DNA from: Reticulascus tulasneorum
Lineage: Eukaryota > Ascomycota > Sordariomycetes > Glomerellales > Reticulascaceae
Direction: 5' to 3'
DNA: 64,000 nt
Assembly: GCA_001557505.1 (NCBI GenBank)
Contig: LSAX01000005.1
Coordinates: 1,240,001 to 1,304,000, forward strand
The notes beneath the pieces were generated by a model. That model was not told where the DNA came from, did no database searches, and saw nothing but the letters and a program-made list of their open reading frames with translations. Below are positions 56,047 to 64,000 of this stretch, one piece after another. Position 1 is the stretch's first letter; each line of letters opens with the position of its first letter. The translations under genes were made by a program, and so were the position numbers.

Positions 56047-57172
56047 ATGTCATTCAATATGTCTTTCGGTAACACTACCACCACTCTTGGTGCCAAGATC
56101 AGCGCCAAAATCAGCCAAGCTCCTATGGGAACCATTGCACCATCACCATGGGCAGCCTTGAACAAGGTTTGGACACCTATCGTGGGCTATCCCGCAGCAA
56201 AGTTCAGGTTCACGCAAGGGGAAACGCCTCTGTCAACTTTGTCAGAGACCATGTGCGTGATAGCCGTATATCTGGTTGTCATCTTCGGCGGCCGCGAGAT
56301 CATGCGAAATCGCGAGCCCCTGAAGCTCAACACTCTTTTCAAAGCGCACAACTTGTTCCTCACGCTGCTGAGCGGTGGCCTCTTGATTGCATTCGTCGAA
56401 CAGCTCGTCCCATCATTATGGCGGAATGGGCTGTATGAAAACATTTGCGGGGCTGACGGCTGGACCAAGCCTTTGGTACTGCTGTACTATGTGAGTCTCC
56501 TCTCTTTCCCGAGATGGGGTCTACATCCATTCTAATGCATGCATCGCAGATCAACTACCTTACCAAGTATTATGAACTGATCGACACGGTCTTCCTCATG
56601 GTTAAAAAGAAGCCTTTGACGTTCCTGCATTGCTACCACCACCCCGCCACTGTGCTGCTCTGCTTCACACAGCTTATTGGAGACACACCCGTCTCCTGGG
56701 TACCCATCACTGCCAACCTGGCAGTTCATGTGGTGATGTACTGGTATTATTTCCAGACGGCACGGGGCGTGAAGGTCGCATGGAAGGAGTGGATCACGCG
56801 TCTCCAGATCGCCCAGTTTGTCCTTGATCTTGGTACGATTCCACTGCCTCCTTTGAAGGATCATGTCAGTCCACTAACCTTTCGTCCTCAGGCTTCGTGT
56901 ACTTCTGCTGCTATGATGTTTTCACGGCACACTTTTACGATTGGCTGCCTCACATGGGACAGTGCGACGGCAAGCCGTTTGCAGCTGTTTCCGGTGCCGT
57001 AATCCTGAGCTCTTACCTTGTGCTCTTTATCATGTTTTACATTGCCACCTACAACAAGGCTGGGAGAAAGAGTGCTAGGTCAGCCAAGCCTGTGTCTGTA
57101 CAGGAAAAAGCACAGCAGTCGATCAACAGCGCTGTTGAGCAAGTCTCACAGATACGAAAGACGCAGATATAA
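56047..57172 (+). CDS. ELO-family fatty acid elongase
   Basis: 3-ketoacyl-CoA synthase of ER fatty-acid elongation. Exons 56047-56490, 56550-56832 and 56892-57172 give 335 residues. The catalytic histidine box is HCYHH (175-179) in [13 protein letters not shown]. Other family sequence: [52 protein letters not shown] and the seven hydrophobic segments. The C-terminus is basic and Gln-rich with no clear KKxx retrieval signal. Introns are 59 bp each, with CAG acceptors. An ATG at 56059 is a second in-frame start. Confidence 0.93.
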
Positions 57173-59069
57173 CAGACTTGTACTCCAGGAGAATTGAATC
57201 TAGAAACAATCATTGGAAATGCTCTGGAGCACATGGACGGATTTGTCAATGGTTGGGATACTATTGCGTTGGTTGTACTTGTTCACCCCCGACAAAATGA
57301 GGAATTGGAGGTGCTTGGAGTTTAGCCACATCGGTCCAATCAAATTGGAGAATTGCAGTGGGCTGGCAACAAATCATAATTGTTAGTAATTATTGAAACG
57401 AAAGTATTAAACATTATCAAACGGTCCCAATAAATGAAAAGTCGCGTAAGAAAGTTAGGCAGCCTACCTGATGGAAGAGGTTGAAAAATTGTGCGCTGAA
57501 GTCAACAGGCGGGGCCGCTAATGCAGCCTGGCGGAGGAGCCTCAAATATCCGAGAACCCTGCTTGGTCCGTGTGCCGCCGCATATGCCAAGTCGATTGGG
57601 TTACACGATTAGAAGCGTGAAGTACGTACCCTGATCGTAACTCACTAGACTCAACATAGTTAGGACTTAGATCCGGTGAGATGTGTATCTTCCGTCGGCT
57701 CCTCTTATCTCCATTGCTACACGGTACAGTAGTCCTTATGTACTGTGCAGTACATACGTGTAATGTTGCAAGGCCAGGTAGGGCACTCCCAGCTTGGACT
57801 GAATTTCAGCCCCGCTCTCCGACATCCTCCACCACCTACCTAGTAGTTACCTTACCTACCCTACCCATATCAACCCTCCGACCAAGCCTTTCTGGATGAT
57901 TAATCGCCCGGCCTGGGTGACATCATTGCCTAATCGGTACATGATCCAGCCCTGTGTTTTCCTCCATTGCTGTGCGTACGCCTAGTATGCCGATCCGAAC
58001 TGGGTCAAGGGGGCTTCTTGTTGGGAGGATTTCGTCTGGGTGAGTTCCCACTCGGGTGAAAGGCAGCAAAAGATCGGCATACACCAGAATCTTCTCTGTT
58101 TCAAAAGAGCTCTTTCTGGCTCGGCGAGTTGTTGGGGTCTCGAAATGCTCGGGAAACACTTACCACAAGCAAAAATTGGAGGCAGCCGTGTGGTAGCTTG
58201 GATTGTCTGTCCGTCTTTCCGTTGGCCAACCAGCAAGACAAGCATCTCTTTGATCGCTATGGTTCTATTCAGTTGAGCTCCAGTAGCCAATCAACTACAC
58301 AAATATCCATCCACTAGTTTTTCTGCAAAACAAGCCACTTGTCGATCGATCCCCGTTGCCGGGCCTAATGACTGGGAAGACCGATATGGTCGATTCTGTA
58401 CAAAGACAGTCAGAGCCCAAAACATGAGTTTGACTGGTTCTTCTGCCTTCCCCCTATCTCTAGCCTCGGCGATTGCGCACGGCCGATCGATGATCTCCTG
58501 AAGCCGAGGTGCCCTAAGTCTGGCGTCATCCCCACGCTAGACAGTCGGACGCCGCGCTCCCGTCCTCCAGTCTGATCTCAACGGCTTAGCGCCACACTTG
58601 AGCTCCGCTGCACCGAAAATGTCTCAGGGCTCCGAGATTTGACCCTCTATTCTGTACGATGGCTATTTCGGCTGAAGATAGCGTATTTGAGCTATCATTT
58701 TGAAAATTTCAGTGGTGGGGGTCCCAGCTCGCAGTTGAATATCTCTACCCGTTTGGGAATGTTTACGCTAAACAACGGGCGCCAGGCAATGCCAGCACAG
58801 ATATGGCATAGACATGCCTGGAAATTATGCTCTGCGTTGGTCTCGCGGGTGTCGGTGACGTATTTGCTGGGGGGCCGGCTTGTCCTGTTTAGTATTGCAC
58901 TGATTCAGAGTGTGGAGACGAGCAATGTGTTGAGAGAGCTGCAAGCTGATGGTAGTTGTAGCTGCAAGTCATAGCAATTTTGCGTACCAAGACTAATATA
59001 TTTCGTGGAAGGTCAATCTGGCCACAATTCCATTTTCCTACAACCCAATACCATATTCGTTCTGCAAAA
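57173..59069. other. Intergenic, no gene seen
   Basis: 1.9 kb. A CTACCTA/ACCTACC-rich patch occurs near 57835-57870. Short frames only. Confidence 0.5.
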
Positions 59070-60182
59070 ATGTCTGCGTCGTACATCCAACAGTCTGGCA
59101 ACCATAGCCATGGTTCGACAACATACGGAGCAAATCCGGGCGTATACAGCCTGTCGTCACTCCCCGCAATCCTTCTCAATGAGAATCTCACCTCATGGCT
59201 GAGCCTGTCAACACTATGGGCTGTACTGGCCGTGGCATTTGCGGCCTTCAACCTGAAGAATTTGCCGATGATGTGGCATGTAAGTAATCAAACTGTTGTC
59301 CAATTTCACAAGCACTAACCAACTCAGCTTCGAATCTTCAATGGCTTCCGGTTCACAATCCGCTCTCAACGGCCTCCGGTCCCGCTTAAGTCAGCACATA
59401 TATTCCAACCCATGGTCACCACGTCTACGGCAGAGCTCTTGGAAGTAGACTTCAACCTGCACAAGACAAACTCATCCTATTTCTCTGACATGGATGTTTC
59501 CCGCGCACATCACATGAGCACTCTCTTTGCCGGGGGCATCGAAGAGATGAGAGGCGGTGCCGGAGCCTATGTACCCTCTGGAAAGCCAATGTTTGGTCTT
59601 GCGCTCGGAGCCATGACGTGCAGTTTCAAGCGCGAGATCAAGCCCTACGAAGAGTACGAGATGTGGTCAAAAATTCTATCTTGGGATGAGAAATGGTTTT
59701 ACATTGCGACACACTTCGTGAAGAAGGAGACGTCGAGCACTCGCTCATGCACCTTGTACCCACAGCAGACCAAGTCCGAAGCTTCAATAACAAAACGCGA
59801 TGACGATGATGATGGGTTTAAGCCAGAGAAACAGCTGTTTGCCAGCTCCTTGAGCAAGTGTGTCTTCAAATCGGGTCGCAAAACAATAGATCCCGAGACG
59901 ATGCTCAGGATATCAGGGCTCCTTCCGGCAGCACTTGAGGACTGTTCATCCCCTGAAGCGGCAGAGTCTACGAGACAAGAACTTCAAAGTATCGAAGAGG
60001 AGCGGAAACGAGGTATGAAGACGGCGACTTTGCTCGCAGTCCAGAACCAGCAGGGACTTGAAGCGGAGTTTGCGAGCGGTGATGGCAAAATCTTGGGAAG
60101 ACATACGGATGGAAGTGGCTTTAGTGGCGTTGTCCTGACCTTGCTGAGGCTTGCGAGGCTGAAAAAATCACAATATCTATAG
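59070..60182 (+). CDS. Thioesterase-like (THEM6-type) membrane protein
   Basis: Exons 59070-59279 and 59328-60182 (48-bp intron, branch ACTAAC, acceptor CAG) give 354 residues. A hydrophobic helix at 45-65 (LSTLWAVLAVAFAAFNL) precedes FNGFRF. The core reads VDFNLHKTNSSYFSDMDVSRAHHM, then GLALGAMTCSFKREIKPYEEYEMWSKI and WDEKWFYIATHFVKK. That order (start of the hotdog fold, substrate tunnel, YE-W loop) matches the THEM6/4HBT-type family often found in fungi. The tail is Lys/Asp-rich, then Glu-rich. It may hydrolyse acyl-CoA. The start at 59070 was chosen over an upstream in-frame ATG at 58980 because the sequence before it is leader-like. Confidence 0.8.
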
Positions 60183-60962
60183 AGAGTAATGATATGATGT
60201 ACCGTAAATGCAGACACCCTGAATGAGTCGTAGCCCAGACAAGCACATTTAGGGCCAGCCTTAGAAATCGGGCCTTGGCATGTGAGGACTGCAGATTATC
60301 ACATGTCAAGGGAGCAACTCTCTCGTCGACACCCTCCTAATCAATCACCCTATCCCGTACATAAATCGGGAACAGTGCTAGATTCCGTAACCCCAATCGG
60401 CTTCCGGGCCGTGCATTACATACTAGCTGTACTCTGAGATTCCACACTTATCCACTGCCCCACTGTCTCCTGGTCCCCATAAAAGCACTGCGCAATGACA
60501 TCGGAGGCGTCAACGCTACCGACGATGGTTGTGCATGATTCCGATTGGATTTCATGTGCAGATCTAGCTCGACGAACTACGGGGTCCACTCTGGTAGTAG
60601 TCAGATCTTTGGGCACCAAGATGCTAGTAGCCAGCCGCGCATGCTTGGTTGTTCATAGCGCCTGGAGTTGCCCCCGGGGTCGAATGACGCCTTAGTATTG
60701 GCAGTGAAGAATAAATCCCTGTCTTTCGTCTATTGTTGTTGTTCGCCTGCAGACATGACTCTTAAAGCTGTCATCCAGGAGATCAGCAACTTAGAACTGC
60801 AGTAGATCGAAAGGACAGGACGTGTCTGGGGAATAAACATACAGTACCCATACCCATACATGCCAATCACAAAGCCGAAACAAATCTCACAACATTCAGT
60901 ATCAAGTCTCTCCCCCGGTCCAACAAATCTTTCAGGCCCATCACATCCACCACCTATTCAAA
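60183..60962. other. Intergenic, no gene seen
   Basis: Between the thioesterase-like and MFS genes. A frame at 60495-60695 (+) lacks features. The promoter side has ATACCCATAC repeats at about 60845. Confidence 0.55.
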
Positions 60963-63171
60963 ATGCCAGATTCTGAGAAGGAAGGAGCCCTCTCCCGAGT
61001 TGTGTCGCAGTCCTCTTCTGTACCATCCCATTGCTCCCATTGTGGCCATCATTCCCGCTCCGGCTCCAAAAAATCAAGGTCTCAAGCCTCACAAATTGAG
61101 AGTTCAGGACGATCACAAGCCCCAGTCGACAACGAAGCACCTTCACAATCACCCAGGCAGCAGCCCCTTCCGCAAGATGACTTCAGCGAGACCGGATCCA
61201 TCATCTCTTCCATCTTCGCGCCGGCCCTTCGTCACCTGGCCTCCGCTGACCATGTATCCGGTCACTCTATCCCGCGACGACCGCAGACCCTCACACCTGC
61301 AGCCGAACAGCGCCATCCTGGCAAAGAGGGTCTGAGGTTCAGCCGTTACTCTCGGCCATTCGAGCCGGATATTGCGGAGAACGATGCTGAAGACTACCTA
61401 AAACAGGTCAGAGAGGTGGAGAACTTGAGGAACTCGCAGCGAATGAGCCAGCATGTAGAGGAGCAGGATGGGGAGTGGGTTGAGGGGTGGCAGTTGTTTT
61501 CACTCGTACTGGGGCTATGTCTGGTCGTCTTTCTGATTTCTATTGATCGAACTATCATTACAACTGTGGGTTCATTCCGAGTTCCGGAAACGCACAATAT
61601 GAAGGAATGCTAATGATATAGGCAATCCCGTACATCACGGCTGAGTTTCAATCCACAACGGACATCGGTTGGTATGGGTCAGCCTATCTCCTCACAGCAT
61701 GTGCCTTCCAGCCCGTGTTTGGAAGGGTATTCATGCTATACTCCATAAAGTGGTCCTACTTGCTAGCGATGCTCATTTTCGAGGTCGGGTCTCTCATGTG
61801 CGGTCTTGCGCCGAACTCCGTGGTCTTGATTGTGGGCAGAGCCATTGCAGGGTTTGGCAGTGCAGGAATCTTGACCGGTAGCTTCGTCGTCGTCGCGACG
61901 GCTATTCCGCTCCGCGTGAGGCCGATGTATACCGCTGCCGTCGGTTTGATGTACGTGCTACCAGCCTCCCAAGTTCATATGGATGTCGGCTAATAGATCA
62001 GGTTCGGCGTCGGCGCTACTGTTGGACCCTTGCTGGGTGGTGTTTTCACTGAGTTGGCTGTAAGTGCCCTCTCCCTTGCCCCTTGCCAATCACTTCGAAG
62101 CATCGATGCTGATCATCCTAGACTTGGCGATGGTGCTTCTACATGAACCTCCCGGTCGGAGCCGTTACATTTCTCGCACTAGTTCTCTTCTTCCATCCAA
62201 AACCCAATGCACACGTCCACCGCTCCTTCGTCAACCGCCTCCTCGACCTCGACCTAATCGGCAACTTCATCTTCTTAGGGGCTGCGGTGATGCTCTTCCT
62301 GGGACTAGAATACACATCCCAAGGAGAGGCTTGGTCAAGCGCCCTCGTCGTAGGCTTACTGACTGGTGCTGGAGTCACGACAGTCTTGTTTGTAGTCTGG
62401 CAATGGTGGAAGCAGGACGCAGCGTTGCTCCCACCCAGTATTGTGACTCAACGCACTGTTGCAGCGTCTTGCTTCGCTGCATTTTTCACCTACGGAGCAC
62501 TGCTGATTCATGCGTACTTTTTGCCGATTTGGTTCCAAGCGATCAAAGGCGAGAGTGCAATCCGGTCAGGAGTCGACATGATTCCCTACGTTGCAACCAA
62601 CGCGGTATTCTCCGTCCTGTCTGGCGTTTTCGTATCAGTGGTTGGATATTTTGTCCCGCCTGCTGTACTGGGTAGCGCGATTGCCACCGTGGGTTGTGGC
62701 ACGCTCACTCTGCTGTCCCAGCAGACGTCTACTGCTCGGTGGGTTGGATTCGAGATACTTGTCTCTGCCGGCTTCGGTATGTCAATCCAGCAGGGATTTA
62801 CGGCAGTGCAGTCGGTGTTGCCCGCAGACGAAATCTCCATCGGCACAGCAGCCGTGGTTGCTTCCCAATCACTCGGCGGCGCCATCTTCATATCCGTCGG
62901 GAACAGCATCTTCCAAAGCCGGCTGCAGAACGCTGCTGCGGATAATCTTGTTCCTGGCGTGGATTTAAGGAGCGTCGTCGAGGCAGGCGCAACAGCCTTT
63001 CGCACATTGGTATCAGCGGACGCGCTTCCTGCTTTCTTAGACGTGTATAATGATGCTATAAAATGGTCGTTCACGATTGCAATTCCATTGGCTGGACTCG
63101 CGGTTGTGGCATCTTGCTTCATGGAATGGAAGTCGGTTAAGGGGAAGGGGAAACCAAATGGGAAAGCTTGA
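60963..63171 (+). CDS. MFS transporter (DHA-type, 14-helix drug/toxin exporter)
   Basis: Exons 60963-61565, 61622-61950, 62002-62059 and 62122-63171 give 679 residues. Residues 1-175 are a long Ser/Gln-rich hydrophilic N-terminus. Helix 1 is FSLVLGLCLVVFLISIDRTII. DIGWYGSAYLLTACAFQPVFG and VGRAIAGFGSAGILTG follow. The antiporter motif C region is GVGATVGPLLGG. The loop after it reads TWRWCFYMNLPVGAV, the usual DHA2 phrase. A further set of helices (LPIWFQAIKGESAIRSGVDMIP) completes 14. Donors are GTGGGT, GTACGT and GTAAGT. Such proteins often export secondary metabolites or drugs and are frequently found beside metabolite genes; the substrate is unknown. The tail is Lys-rich. Confidence 0.92.
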
Positions 63172-63407
63172 GTGATGGTAGCGCTTCCAGTACCTAGTTT
63201 TGATTATGATTTAGTATGCTGAATAGCTGAGCCCAATAATTTGAGATTGACTTTACTGTCTGCCCTCCAGAGTTGCACTTTAGCAGCAAGCAGTGATAGG
63301 CCGAGGGCAATAATCAATACAGCATCGAATTTGATTCATGCTAACTACTAGTAGAGGCAACACATGGTGATAGGGTTCTCGCCGCCATCGAGAGTGTCTG
63401 CAGAACT

Positions 63408-63965
63408 TTACTGTTTTGTGGTCACCGGGGTTGATGGCGAGAGGTCCAACCCAAGCACAGCACCCCCGATTTGGAGCCCAAACTTATCCGGGCCGAACTT
63501 CAGCTGGACAGGGCGACTGGAGCTGCTACTGCCTGTCTCGCGGACGACAGCAGCAACGATCTTTAGCGCACGGGGCTCGAAAAAGTCATTGTTCCACCTC
63601 GCAAGTACTTCCAACTGGCTTTGAAGAAGCTCCTCGGAGCTGGTTCCATAGCCTCCCCCGGATTTTTCATCACTTCCCTTGGAGTTAAGAGTCTTTTCAT
63701 GGCGATCCTTCCTATCCCGCCCAGCTGCCAATAGGTTCGCGATGAAGGTGGCCCAGTCTTCCCTTGGCACATCTCGACTCAGCCAGACCTGAGCCGGCTC
63801 GGGGTATGGAAACGCATCCGATGTGGCATTGGGCGAGAGGTCGATGCTATGCGTCGTGATGGATGCAGGGCGGGAGAATTGAGGTCGACGGAGAATGGGA
63901 TGAGGTGTGGTTAAGGTTTTGTCGTCGTAAGCGGGTGGTGGGGGCCCGTCTTCTTCCGTACTCAT
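63408..63965 (-). CDS. Fungal hypothetical protein
   Basis: An uninterrupted 185-residue frame starting MSTEEDGPPPPAYDDKTLTT. A short Pro-rich beginning with PPPPAY is followed by VPREDWATFIANLLAAGRDRK, then a Ser/Gly/Lys-rich linker, then EVLARWNNDFFEPRALKIVAAV and a C-terminal LGLDLSPSTPV. No signal peptide or membrane helix. Fungal proteins with this NDFFEPR region are conserved but of unknown function as far as I know. The 35 bases between the start codon and the window edge include little promoter, so an upstream exon cannot be excluded. Confidence 0.7.
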   Translation of the reverse strand: MSTEEDGPPPPAYDDKTLTTPHPILRRPQFSRPASITTHSIDLSPNATSDAFPYPEPAQVWLSRDVPREDWATFIANLLAAGRDRKDRHEKTLNSKGSDEKSGGGYGTSSEELLQSQLEVLARWNNDFFEPRALKIVAAVVRETGSSSSSRPVQLKFGPDKFGLQIGGAVLGLDLSPSTPVTTKQ

Positions 63966-64000
63966 TTTGAGCTTCTTAAGTGGCTTGAGAAGGCTCTCCT

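Noticed and set aside
1..64000. Possible tRNA, rRNA or CRISPR array
   Set aside because: No cloverleaf-type or spacer-repeat pattern stood out by eye; CRISPR is not expected in a fungus. A dedicated tRNA scan was not possible.

Overview
The window looks like a chromosomal piece of a filamentous ascomycete (Pezizomycotina). Genes are split by short introns of about 45-130 bp with GTRNGT-type donors and CTRAY branch points close to the acceptor. The protein families are fungal: Zn2Cys6 regulators, a HET-domain relic, DUF3176, a WSC protein, an emopamil-binding protein and an Ala/Gly-rich secretome. Genes lie on both strands with 0.3-4 kb between them and no operons. I saw no rRNA, tRNA or CRISPR. 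Gene models were joined by hand: exon phases were checked, and splice sites were chosen by motif and protein continuity.

Layout. 0-1.7 kb: 3' part of an ankyrin-repeat gene with near-identical repeats and a two-pass membrane C-terminus. 3.06-3.70 kb: small six-cysteine secreted protein. 6-16.7 kb: housekeeping block of peptide:N-glycanase PNG1, the SSU-processome WD protein UTP4 and nicotinate phosphoribosyltransferase. 17.6-21.5 kb: 1286-residue secreted WSC protein. 22-30.8 kb: EBP-type sterol isomerase, multi-pass membrane protein of unknown role, APC11, mitochondrial-type rhodanese TUM1, and a small Gly-rich protein.

31-38 kb is a decayed interval. It holds an AT-rich element with terminal inverted repeats, a frameshifted VOC/glyoxalase gene, a small gene with a possible frameshift, a DUF3176 membrane protein and a HET-domain pseudogene. 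Two direct copies of a 122-bp repeat, about 94% identical, lie 5.3 kb apart and flank most of it; the second copy ends the HET relic. A second copy of the AT-rich element lies at 46.8-47.0 kb.

38-50 kb is accessory metabolism. A Zn2Cys6 regulator is divergent from a secreted lipocalin-fold, Diels-Alderase-like protein. A secreted beta-lactamase-fold hydrolase, a second Zn2Cys6 regulator with an apparent GC-AG intron, a small Cys-rich membrane-anchored protein and a tannase/feruloyl esterase follow. No PKS, NRPS or terpene cyclase is in view, so this could be the edge of a gene cluster or a set of orphans.

52-64 kb: secreted protein with an exact internal duplication of a 38-residue unit, a single-exon P450, an ELO fatty-acid elongase, a thioesterase-like membrane protein, an MFS exporter and a fungal protein of unknown function. 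The lipid-type enzymes next to an exporter are suggestive, but no shared pathway is shown by sequence.
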